A stretch of DNA of 64,000 nt from Symsagittifera roscoffensis (Eukaryota > Xenacoelomorpha > Acoela > Convolutidae), in contig NC_087071.1 of NCBI RefSeq assembly GCF_963678635.1, forward strand, positions 32,106,141 to 32,170,140, in the 5' to 3' direction. A program made the translations under genes and the position numbers. The notes beneath the pieces are model-generated. The model saw nothing but the letters and a program-made list of their open reading frames with translations. It ran no database searches and was not told the origin of the DNA. Shown one piece after another: positions 1-9,568 of this stretch. Every line of letters begins with the position of its first letter. Position 1 is the stretch's first letter.

Positions 1-700
1 CTTTCATGCCTTGTTTGTAAGCTGGGCATGCTGACACATGATGGTCTGTTGAACTGCAATTAGCACAAGAGCGTCTCTTGTCCATATCATCCCTCGGTTT
101 GTACCAATTGTTCCCTTGGTTTGCTGGTCCGTTGTTAAAATTGCCATAATTGTTCTTGTAATATCCAGATCTCGAAGGAGGTTTCAACAAAAGATACTCT
201 TTTGATTTGAGCCTCAACTCCTCCGGTGTTGGCGCATTGGTTGATAGTGGTGTGTAATGCGTTGCTAGCATCGTACGAAGTTCATCATTCTTCACACCAT
301 CGATAAATTTCGAGGCTACGGCCAGGTTCATCCTTCGGTTTGACTCGTCCGGTTGGCTGCGTCTCCTCAGCATTTCCAAATCATCGAGAAACTTGTCTAT
401 CGTTTCATCTTCTCGTTGCCTCCGTTTCGCGAAGCGCATCATCGCCTGGTGCCCCTGCACCCCTGATCCAAAACGGTTTAACAAGATTTCGAAGATTTTC
501 TCAGCAGTGTCACGTTGATATTGCTTCTTGGCCATGACACAGTTCAGGGCTGTCCCTTCTAAGTTGCTGGTGAGCGCGCTGCATTCCTGTCTCTCCGACA
601 AGTCCTCTTCCTCGAAATGCAGCTTCATTACCTCTATCCAGGTATCAATACAGCCATCAGATTCGTCTTTGTAGCATCTTGGTTTCTTAAAGACTCTTCT
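1..700 (-). pseudogene. Element 2 gag, capsid/nucleocapsid part, cut by the window edge
   Basis: This stretch is nearly identical to 23848-24543 of Element 1, which encodes the gag capsid-like domain and the start of the first CCHC zinc knuckle. In this copy it is out of frame with the upstream gag ORF. A single base missing near 700 (compare 24545-24548) ends that ORF at 634. The reading continues off the left edge of the window, so whether a pol follows is unknown. It is the same retrotransposon family as Element 1, in the same orientation. Confidence 0.8.
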
Positions 701-2466
701 GGCTTCTCACTGCGTTCATTGGTTCTTGATAACCTTGTCAGGAATGTCTCCAAAGACCTGTTTAGGGGTTCAAATGCTGTGGCCATTGCCGTAGCCTCCC
801 TTGAGTGTTCTGCTTGAGTTTCCTCACACCTCGTCGAAGGCTCTGTATGAGGTGCATCCCTGCAATCCGAATCGCCGTGAGTGTTTCCCTCTTGACCTAC
901 ATGACTCCTCCTCGGGCTTGCATGCCCCCTGTTGCCGGAATCACTCCTCCCAGTCGCATGTGTGCCTTGCGTTGGTCGTTCGTTAGAGGTCTGTCTGTTC
1001 CATGTTGAACTTGCTCTACTGTTCGGGCCCCATGCTCCATTACCCCTTGTGGCATAGCCTGATGAACTGCCCCTGCCTCTAGTGGATCCATACGTCTTCC
1101 TCTTTTGGTGTTCATTGAAGTTCACCCTCGGTTCCCTGCTGGGACCTCCCGAGTTCGGTTCTCCTTCTTTTGGTCCACTCTTGCTGCTTAGTAGCCCGTC
1201 CAACCTATCCATGATAGCCTGAGTTCGCCTCTCCATCATCGCGTCTATCTTTGTGTCAAGAGTCCCAAGAGACTGCTCTTGCTGAATTCTTAATCTCTCC
1301 ATGTCGTCTCTTAAGCGTAACTCTCGCTGTTCCGCCTCTCTGGTCATTCGCGACAAGTTCTTCGCCATATGCTCGTCCGTTCTTTCTTTCAAGCGTTTTT
1401 CGCTCCTGCCAACTTCCTGTCTATTGCGGTTTATTTCTTCCCGCAGACTTTCTCTTTCAATGTGAACTGCTCTTTCTAGTTCACTCATCCTTATTGACAT
1501 CTGCTCGTTTTGTTCTCCTAAACTGTCCACTATGTTGTTTAAAGCTTCTTCTAGTGCTGCCCCGTTATCCACGAGTGGCGTCACTAGTGGCGGTGTAACC
1601 CTGTCGGTCCCAGGTAGCTTCGTGCTGGTCGAGATCCGGGCCTTGACTCTCTGTCTCGACGTCTTCTCATTATCTATTTCAGGATCCGCTAACGCGTTGC
1701 CTAGCCCTCTGGTTCTACTCTCTCCAGTCTGTGGCTCTGAACTTGTCATAATCGCGAAGTCTTTTGACTGGCCCGGTGTGTTTGCCTCTTTGCTTATCGT
1801 TGTCACTACACCAAATTTGTCCATGGTTCCAGTCTCTCTTCCGACGTATGCCTCGTTCTCCTGGATCGAACTATTGAGGCTGACTTGAGATCCAAAGTCC
1901 CCTTGCCCCTCTTCATCCTCTTCCTCCTGGGATTCACCGTCGTTTCCTGCTCCTCCTCCCATGCTGAATGGAAAGATGTTTCCGAAGGTGTTCTTCATTC
2001 TTTCTGAGAATGATGATGACGTTGTTTGTTTCCCAGTTCCGCCTGCCATCATAGTGTTGTCTGTCGGAGATCTTCTAGTTGCCGTTACTTCAGTTGAGAT
2101 GTCGGACAGTTCCGACATCTCCTCTCGATCCAATGTCCCGGTGGAAGTGGCAAAATCATGGCCTTGTTCTACCGGAGTAGATTCACTCGCCAGCCTTCTG
2201 CCTCTCCCTTCCAGTCCATTTACTTCCTGGTTGTCGTTCATGGTATGGTCCGTATTGACCTCCACTTCTAACAGTTCTTTTCGCTCTTCTGAGGTCTTCT
2301 GACTTCTCGTTTCAACCATTCTGCCTGAAACCGTCTCCCCTTTATCGGACCGGGATCGCTTGATCCAATCCACAAAAAGATCGGTCATCGTTTTTCTTTG
2401 CTTTTCAGGTATGAATTTCCTAGAGCTATTACCTCGTTTTGGTATACTTGACTTGTCTAGACTCAT
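634..2466 (-). pseudogene. Element 2 gag N-terminal region, frameshifted near its end
   Basis: A 610-codon ORF on the minus strand, closely similar to the 462-aa gag ORF of Element 1 (24924-26312). It starts with a basic segment (MSLDKSSIPKRGNSSRK) and continues with a Ser/Thr/Glu-rich, probably disordered region. A long charged coiled coil follows at roughly residues 305-430. Then comes an Arg/Gly/Ser-rich stretch that in Element 1 falls in the second ORF. So here the N-terminal region and the RG-rich region share one frame, whereas in Element 1 they are split by a 2-base difference. The final residues before the stop at 634 are out of frame because of a 1-base loss. It is a Gag-type structural protein by position and similarity; the coiled coil could mediate assembly (inference). 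Confidence 0.8.
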
Positions 2467-3242
2467 TCTCTATTTGTCACTTATTAATGCCTATACTTAA
2501 CCCGATTGCTAGATACCTTATAGTTTTATTAACAATAATAATGACACAACACAATAATTTTCACAAGATTCTATTAAATAGTGACCACGAATCCCTGTAT
2601 GTTATCAGAGTACAGTTTGTATAAAATTTATTCACACTAACCGATTATCGGTGGTAAGATTTGAAAACTAGCACAATATGATGTTATCAGTCAATTTAAA
2701 AGATAGTGTACTCACTACCCAATCAAGCACAGTTTATGTTGACTTAAAATCAAAAACAAAAATGTAAATATTGACAGAATATGAATGTCTCTAAAATAAA
2801 CGTATGTGTAATGTACTCTTAGTCGGTCGCATTACAATAGTCGAACCTGTCTTTTAAAGAAAAAGCTTTCCCTGCTCGGTGCTGCCCCAAACAGACAAAA
2901 CTTTGAAGGCAGTAATTTTCTCAAGTGGGCGGCTATTGCACCCACCGAGTACTGTGTTACCTATCTGCCTTCGGACTGCCCGAGCTAGACCTACTAAACT
3001 CCTCAGGGCAGTCAGTTTTCCCAAAAACGTATTATGTTACAATCCACACCAATGAATCACGCTCTTTTTAATTTAGACTTAGTGTCGCGAATATCCGAGT
3101 TCGGATCTATTTTGTTTTGGTCTGGTTCTTATTGAAAGGCAAGTTACCAGTGCAGTCACTGATAGCTAGCCTGTGTGCTAATAACCTAATAGCTCTCACG
3201 TTTTAGTCGTTCTTTCGTCTACCTAAGTCCTTTAATAAAATA

Positions 3243-3592
3243 ATACCCCTCCGGATCGGCACAAATAGGACCCTTCCGGACTGGCAGAATCTGGACCCCT
3301 CCGGATTGGGACCCTTCTGAGTTAGTTAATATAAGACCCCTCCGGATTTGGACCCCTCCGATTTAGCAACTATAAGACCCCTCCGGATTCGGACCCCTCC
3401 TAACTTGAAAAAAAATCTTGACCCCTCCGGATTGGGAACCCTCCGGTTTTGTAAAAGTAGCTTTTCGGAGATTTCTTACTTTCAATCTATACCCCTCCGG
3501 ACACGTTCTCCGATGCAATTTTGCTCTTTCAATTAACTAGGAAGGGTATGCACTACTTTCCTAGACCCTTCCGGATTGAAGTTAAGCCTCTT
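3243..3592. repeat. Cluster of CCCTCCGGATT-type short repeats in the Element 2 leader
   Basis: About ten copies of a motif close to GACCCCTCCGGATT occur at irregular spacings of 15-40 bases, separated by AT-rich spacers. More isolated copies lie at 4135, 4612, 4840, 4871 and 5892. The same cluster, with the same spacers but extra or missing units, is at 27087-27421. Some motifs occur inverted as AATCCGGAAGG. Confidence 0.85.
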
Positions 3593-4628
3593 ATTTGACA
3601 ATTCACACTAACGGTGAAGGGTCTTATCGCTCGCCTAACTTCGTCTCGCTTAAGCTTTTGCTGTGCCTTTAGCCTTCCCTTTTTGTCTAGAACAGCCTAA
3701 AATTACTTTATTCAACCGCTATCACCTTTTAGTAGGGGTATAAGGGCTTTTCTAGAAAATTTCTATAAAACGTGAAGGGTGTACCCTTCCAAATTGAGGA
3801 ATTTTGCTAAAATCAATCTCAAAAAATATTCACGCTTACTTTTTCGTAAAACTTTTGCCCCTATCAGTAAGTTCAGCTAATTCTTGATCTATTGGTACCA
3901 AGATCAACTCGATATGCCCAGTAGTTCCAAAGTTATTAACCAAAACGTCTTTTTTCTAAACTCAAAAAATTTTTCTCTCTTATAGGTTCCGCCTATTTTT
4001 CCGCAAATCAGGTCCTTTCGACCTAAAAATTATTGATCCGAGCTCAGAAGGCCTATACTCTTCTAGTTCAATGCAAAAGACCCGATCTAAAATGCTTTAG
4101 TTGAAAAAATTTGCAAAAAAACTATGCTACCTGTACCCCTCCGGTTTGATGAATCCACCAAATCAAACACGTTAAGTTCGATTACTCTGCAACCGGGAAG
4201 GCTTTCGGGTAGCGGGTTTTAAAACTTGTAGATTCACTAGTGGACGTTGTCCGAACAACTATTTTTACTGTTCTAACTCAAAAATTTCAAAAAAGTTTCT
4301 GAATTTTTAGTGTTTCGGTTTCTCAAAAATCACGAAAATTCGGTTTTTTGGTGCCAAAATAGTTCCAACCACTTCCGAACTAAACTCAACCGGTTCTATC
4401 TATTATGGTAGTGCAATTACGATGTAACACACTACTTTAGCGCTTTTTTCCGTTTCAAAAATTATCGATATCTCAAAAATCGCGACTTGTGGGGGATCAA
4501 AATATCGCTATTTTGACCCTAAAAACCGGTCTGTTTTTGTTGTTTTTCACTGAAAAACGATATAAGACTATTAATATAGGCTCTATAAGTCATAATAATA
4601 GTAATACTATACCCCTCTGGGTTTGTTT

Positions 4629-4661
4629 AATATCCGAATTAAGGTGCTTAACTCGGATATT
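4629..4661. repeat. Conserved hairpin in the leader
   Basis: An inverted repeat with arms ATATCCGAATTAAG and CTTAACTCGGATAT around a GTG loop. It is followed within 40 bases by a smaller palindrome, CAGTGCAGCACTG. Both are kept in the Element 1 leader (28467-28498 and just after), so the structure is a family feature. Confidence 0.7.
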
Positions 4662-5438
4662 CGCAGTTCGGTGAAGGGTCACTACAGTGCAGCACTGTCG
4701 AGCCCCCCACAGATTACTATTTTAATTTTTATACCAAAAGGGATACAAAACTTGTTAACGATACCCAACAGTCGATTGTTGTTGTCGTTGAGCCTCTTCT
4801 TGTTGCTCCTTGTACTGCTTGCCGGATCAGTCTTCTCCCAAGACCCTTCCGAATTGAGCGCAAATCAGCTGACCCTTCCGGATTGAGCGCAATTTATCAT
4901 TAACGTGCTTAAATGCTCAAATAACCCTACAGTACAAGCCTCACAAACTGGCTACAAAACTGATCGTAACGAGCCTGACTGATATAAATGCCTGTAACAA
5001 CAATATATCTATCAACAACAAACGGGGGGGTCGGATCACATCTTGTCTGGGGGGATGATTTCTACTGATTTTTTACTTTTTTACTGTTTTTGGTTTTTTC
5101 GGTTATTTTTTATGTTTTTCGTTTTTCTTGGGTACTATATTACTTTTTATTTGGTTTTATATATATCTTTAAGTGTTTTTGGTCACGAACCTCTCAGGGA
5201 ACGAGGGAATGGCCGATCCCCCCACCCTTCCTGGTTCGTGAATTTTCGGTCTCAACTAAGTTAAAAAACTATTCATGGTAATCCGGAGGGCTTCCGCGCT
5301 CCGAACCACCCCTCCGCCCCAGCGGTTTAGGCCTAATAAGGGCGTTAATGTGAGAATCCGCTCGGCGCGGAGTGCTCGTTAACGGTTCTGCCGGTCATGA
5401 TGTTAAAAAGAATAACACCCAGGAGTGCCATAAAGCGC

Positions 5439-6345
5439 CCGGAAGATACATATCGACGGAAGACAAAACTAAGTCTTAAGACGACTGGCTAACGTCTAAA
5501 CAGAGCGTTGCATGCTTTTCACCGTCTCTACCAAGCCAGTACTTTTCGGTGGTCTTTCTAACATCGGGTCGACAAAAACGTTACTGCTTTCGGCTTCGGT
5601 CAAAACACTCAAATTAACTAGATTACATGCAGAAATAGTGAGCTCATGGCTGGGTCTCAGTATCCCCAGACCACGAGGTCACTCCTAAAAACAGGGCTAC
5701 TACTTATTATATTACTATTGTTTTTGTTCAGTAGATAAAAATCATCATCGCCATCGAAGATGGATCAACCCTTTCCCCCAACTCCTAGCTTCTCATCCTT
5801 ATCAAAATGAATCTAGATGTTAATTAAATTCAAGTCAGGACATGACAGGAAGCTAAAAGTTTATGTAACAGGATAAAAGTTTCAGTTCCTTTACCCCTCC
5901 GGATTGACAAATCTGCTGGATCAAGCTTGTTAATCCTGATTTCTTCTTAATCCGGAAGGCCGTCTTTCACCCTTCACCGTTGTTCGCAACGGCCTTGCAA
6001 CTATTGTAGCGGCACAATAGTTGCAACTCGGAGTGTTCTCTGTTACTCTGTAACTCGTTGTCGTTTTCCAATCTCGATTTCGTAGTTGTTGATAGCGCAG
6101 CTAATGTTGTTCTCTTTTTCTTTCTTGTTTTAGCCAAAATGGCCGTTTCTGACGTTTCTCAGAAATATGACGTCATAATTCGAATTTTTGAAATGTTAAA
6201 ATACCAGAATATTCTAGCCCTCACCGTCTGGCCAATCGTTCCAATAACGTTCTTAGTTCTTAATAATCACCAATCCGGAAGGCTCGCTGCTAAAAATTCG
6301 ACTTCTGCAGAGATTGCATTTTTCACATTCTGGTCGAATGGCACA
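5439..6345 (-). repeat. LTR of Element 2
   Basis: About 907 bp, aligned end to end with the Element 1 LTRs. Its outer end (6345) reads TGTGCCATTCG on the minus strand, matching TGTGACATTCG of Element 1. Its inner end has lost about 17 bases, including the expected terminal TTACA, at the junction with the leader (5435-5440). It is flanked on the right by Element 0 sequence rather than by Element 2 internal sequence. It is therefore the 5' LTR of an independent insertion whose body continues leftwards through the leader and gag. Confidence 0.75.
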
Positions 6346-6781
6346 AATTTAAAATTTCAATTTGGACGTGAACGACACGTAACCTTTTTATATTTCGCAC
6401 ACACTGAAACGGCGAAACAGAACAACAAAAGTTGCAGTGAAAACAACTACGAGAAAACGACAACAGATTGAAACTGTGACTGGAAGTTGTCAGGAACCAT
6501 TCCGAGTTGTAACGATTGTGTCGTTACAATCGTTACAACGTAGAACCCGAGAAAAGGGAAGGATATTGGGACGGCGTGTCCAGCCTTCCGCAAAGAAATA
6601 GGAGTGCTATTTCCGCGGATTCCAGAATCCGGAGGGTCTCGGGCCCAAAAACTGAAACTGTTTTACATAAACATTTAGCTTCCTGGTCATGTCCTGAGTT
6701 GAATTTAATTAACATCCCGATTCTTTTTCAGAGAATGAGAAGCTAGGAGTGAGGGAAAGGGTTGATCCATCTTCGATGGAG
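6346..6781 (+). repeat. Element 0: left piece of an older LTR in opposite orientation
   Basis: The reverse complement of this piece aligns, with clear divergence, to the stretch of LTR that ends at 7109, for example around CCATCGAAGATGG, TTAAATTCAA and GACCCTCCGGATT. It stops exactly where the matching LTR position continues in 30193-30519. The two pieces therefore look like one old LTR on the plus strand, broken by the insertion of Element 1. The left side is cut by the Element 2 insertion at 6345. Confidence 0.65.
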
Positions 6782-7717
6782 TGTAACATTCGCCCGGAAG
6801 ATACATATCGACGGATAACAAAACTAAGTCTTAAGACGACTGGCTAGCGTCTAAACAGAGCTTTGCATGTTTTTCACCGTCTCTGCCAAGCCAGTACTTT
6901 TCGGTGGTCTTTTTTAACATCGGGTCGACAAAACCGTTACTGTTCTCCGGCTTTGACCAGAACGCTCAAATTAACTGAATGACATGCAAAAATAGTGAGC
7001 TCATGGCTGGGTCTCAGTATCCCCAGACCACGAGGTCACTCCTAAAAACAGGGCTACTACTTATTATATTACTATTGTTTTTGTTCAGTAGATAAAAATC
7101 ATCATCTCCATCGAAGATGGATCAACCCTTTCCCCCCAACTCTTAGCACCTCATCCTTGTCAAAACTAATCCAAATATCAATTAAATTCAAGTCAGGACA
7201 TGACAGGATGCTAAAAGTTCATATGAGTCAATAAAAGTTTTCCGTCCCGAGACCCTTCCGGATTCTTGAATCCGGTGAATCAAGCTCCTTAAGTTCGATT
7301 TCACGACAACACGGAAGGCTGGTTTCTTACCCTTCACCGTTGTTCGCAACGGCCTTGCAACTATTGTAGCAGCACAATAGTTGCAACTCGGAACGTTCTC
7401 TGTAATTCGTTGTCGTTTTCTTCAATTTCGACTTCTTCAATTTCGATCAAGTTGTTCTCGTCAGCGCAACTAATGTTGTTGTTGTTTTTTCTCTCTCGTT
7501 TTTTTGTTAAAATGGCCGTTTCAGCATTTCTCAGAAATGTGACGTCATCATTCGAATTTTTGAAATTTTAAAATACTAGAATATTCCAGCCTTCACCGTT
7601 TGGCTAAACGTTCCAATAACGCCCTTAGTTCTTAAAAACCACCAATCCGGAAGGCTTACTGCTAAAATTCCGAATTCTGCAGAAATTGCATTTTTCACAT
7701 TCTGGTCGAATGTCACA
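6782..7717 (-). repeat. 3' LTR of Element 1
   Basis: The 936-bp LTR is the partner of 29284-30192. Its ends form an 11-bp imperfect inverted repeat (TGTRACATTCG). Relative to the 5' LTR it carries 27 extra bases around 7346-7372. Otherwise I saw only scattered single-base differences, about 4 in a 160-base stretch I compared by eye. High LTR similarity implies a fairly recent insertion. Confidence 0.85.
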
Positions 7718-7740
7718 TACTCCCCGGACAGTCCGGTCAA
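7718..7740 (-). other. Polypurine tract region next to the 3' LTR
   Basis: On the minus strand the bases just before the 3' LTR read GTCCGGGGAGTA, which fits a short plus-strand primer tract. It overlaps a perfect palindrome CCGGACAGTCCGG (7724-7736). The same GTCCGGGGAG core occurs four times inside the integrase ORF. Confidence 0.6.
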
Positions 7741-8536
7741 TGTCCTCATTGAATCGCGCAATGTTCTAAATGGTTACAGTGTCATCGAACAGAATTTACA
7801 AAATGCACGAAATTACTTTTATCTACGTCACATCGACTCACTGCAGAATATAAATGGCATCATACTACATCACTATAGCCTTCAAATTCCTTCATTAATC
7901 TGCACATTGAGGATATGACTTAAGATAAAACATATTTTCTGACTTCCAGTGTCAATGTCCCGATTGAAACTTTTTCTCTTAGATTTAAAAGGTGTTGGCT
8001 TGCAGAACAGTCCTGCCAACCAACAAGCTAAAATTATCCTACTATGCTCCTTCCCTTCGGAAATCTTGCTTGTTTATTGTCCTGAATACTAAAACTAAGA
8101 AACTCTGTGGTTAGAAAGAGCAATGAAACAATCTCCCTCTTCGAGAGATTACTCAAGCCTTCCATGTCACCACAAAGTGATCAGTTCTCCTAGCTGATTA
8201 AAAACAGTCATGCAGGCTGGAATATTTAAATATACTCCTTCACTTAAGCCTTTCTAAATAAATAGTAAGTGAGTGTCTCTAAAGCCACTTAAACTAAAAC
8301 CAAAATGCAAATATATAAATGCAACAATTTCAAAACTCAACTAAATGTTTCAGTTTTCAATTACAACTTGGTTGCTTGGTTTCTCACTTGAGTTTTTCAC
8401 ACACATAAAACAATTCTGAGTTTTGACTTTTCTTCATCATGCCTTTGTTCTCTTCTTTTTCGTCGTTTAGAAGTTCTAAAACTTCTAAATTCTTCTAATT
8501 TTCTTTCTTGCTGCCTCTTGTTTTCTCGACCATTCG
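7741..8536 (-). other. 3' UTR of Element 1
   Basis: About 800 AT-rich bases lie between the last ORF stop and the polypurine tract. I see no ORF and no recognisable motif here. Confidence 0.6.
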
Positions 8537-9568
8537 TCAATGCTCCATTTCCTCCTCCTGTGACACTGACTCCGCACTTTCGGTTTCCGTGTCTTGTAGC
8601 ACGTCATTGACTATCCTGACGCTGTTGGAAGCCGTCCTCCAACACTTCTGCTCTTCCACCCTCTGTTTACAGCAAGGTAGGGGATCCACGTTTGATTCTC
8701 TGTTTCTACAGAAGCTGTTGTGGAGACACAACGTCACGTTTCTCTCCAAATCTTCTTTCAGCATCTCTGTCTTCTCATTTCCACCACGCTCACTCGTTCT
8801 GGAAATTCTTTTCACGGCGGTGGTCACGGCATTCCGATGAGTCACAAAAGCTCGCTTGAAAGCTCCTGCCCCAATGTCCAGCTGATATTCACTGTACAAT
8901 CTGCCGTGCTTCGACATATGCTTTTTCGCATACTCGTACAACCATGCAGTCATGTTGGCTCTGAACCATGGCATCAATCGTTTTCTCGCCCATATCTTCT
9001 TCACTTCCATCGGAATGTTTAGAACTTTGCACATTGTCTCAAAAAGATCTAAATCTTTTAGACAATCTAATTTCCGCAATTGTTCTCCCGTCGGCGCCTC
9101 CTGTCTATTATTTTCTCTCACATGAGCTTCCAGCCATCGTATCGCCATCATAACTCCCACTATCACTATTGTTACGGGCTGTGATGAATCTGGTAAACCC
9201 ATGGAGAGCAGCTCCCCAGAGTCCCAGATCAACATCAGATTACTACGCTTGGGATACCACCAGGTCTGCAGCAAGCAGTGGCAAGGAAACTCATCATGCG
9301 TCAACATGATGCTCCTCCAATTACGTTTTCCCGAAGCTTCCAGCAATGGTTCCACTTCCATCATCTCTCGGTGGATTTCATCATTCTCATCTACTGCATT
9401 GTAATCTGTGACAGTTGATCCTCCCTGTTTCTGTTTTTCGAAGTCACTGAAGTTCCCGCTCACATATCCCATGAACTTCTTTCCTAGTATTGACTCCAAC
9501 TCTTCTTTGGTTCTCTCTGGAATTGCTGAGAACATCTTACATAGTAACTCGTAAGACTTTTCAGACAT
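8537..9568 (-). CDS. Accessory ORF 4 of Element 1, 343 aa, function unknown
   Basis: I do not recognise this protein. I chose the ATG at 9568 (MSEKSYELL); an in-frame TTG at 9601 is less likely. The ATG overlaps the upstream stop in ATGTCTGA, so the two ORFs share 8 bases, a layout compatible with termination-reinitiation. The protein is mixed charged. It has one hydrophobic stretch near residues 130-145 (VTIVIVGVMMAIRWL) that is too short and too close to charges for a confident membrane helix. A basic middle part includes KKIWARKRLMPWFR, and a Cys-containing segment follows near residue 305. The C-terminus is very acidic (ESAESVSQEEEMEH). The long undamaged frame in a retrotransposon implies recent protein-level constraint. 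An envelope function is not supported: there is no signal peptide. Confidence 0.7.
   Translation of the reverse strand: MSEKSYELLCKMFSAIPERTKEELESILGKKFMGYVSGNFSDFEKQKQGGSTVTDYNAVDENDEIHREMMEVEPLLEASGKRNWRSIMLTHDEFPCHCLLQTWWYPKRSNLMLIWDSGELLSMGLPDSSQPVTIVIVGVMMAIRWLEAHVRENNRQEAPTGEQLRKLDCLKDLDLFETMCKVLNIPMEVKKIWARKRLMPWFRANMTAWLYEYAKKHMSKHGRLYSEYQLDIGAGAFKRAFVTHRNAVTTAVKRISRTSERGGNEKTEMLKEDLERNVTLCLHNSFCRNRESNVDPLPCCKQRVEEQKCWRTASNSVRIVNDVLQDTETESAESVSQEEEMEH

Larger units (their letters stand above)
2467..5438 (-). other. 5' leader of Element 2 (about 3 kb, non-coding)
   Basis: The sequence lies between the LTR and the gag start and matches 26313-29283 of Element 1 along its whole length. 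It is AT-rich, with islands of CCCTCCGGATT-like motifs. It also contains a conserved hairpin (4629-4661), a GC-rich hairpin near 5350-5376 and a purine/pyrimidine-biased block near 5020-5170. No convincing ORF is present on the sense strand. A leader this long is unusual for a Ty3/gypsy element. It could carry packaging, promoter or IRES functions, but nothing in the sequence proves this. Confidence 0.7.

Noticed and set aside
2570-2640. Primer-binding site next to TATGTTATCAGAGTACAG, which resembles the common tRNA-Met primer site.
   Set aside because: It has the wrong orientation for a minus-strand element and lies inside the leader, far from the LTR.
4623-4886. An 87-codon plus-strand ORF with a signal-peptide-like Leu-rich stretch, also present at 28460-28723.
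   Set aside because: It is antisense to the element, begins only at TTG, has no ATG, and its conservation follows from the similarity of the two leaders.
2640-7717. LTRs of 3.7-5.1 kb and tandem elements sharing one LTR.
   Set aside because: The long similarity between 2.5-6.3 kb and 26.4-30.2 kb first suggested this. The TGTGACATTCG...CGAATGTTACA ends, the equal 0.9-kb lengths at 6782-7717 and 29284-30192, and the split Element 0 LTR show that the LTR is short and the rest is leader.
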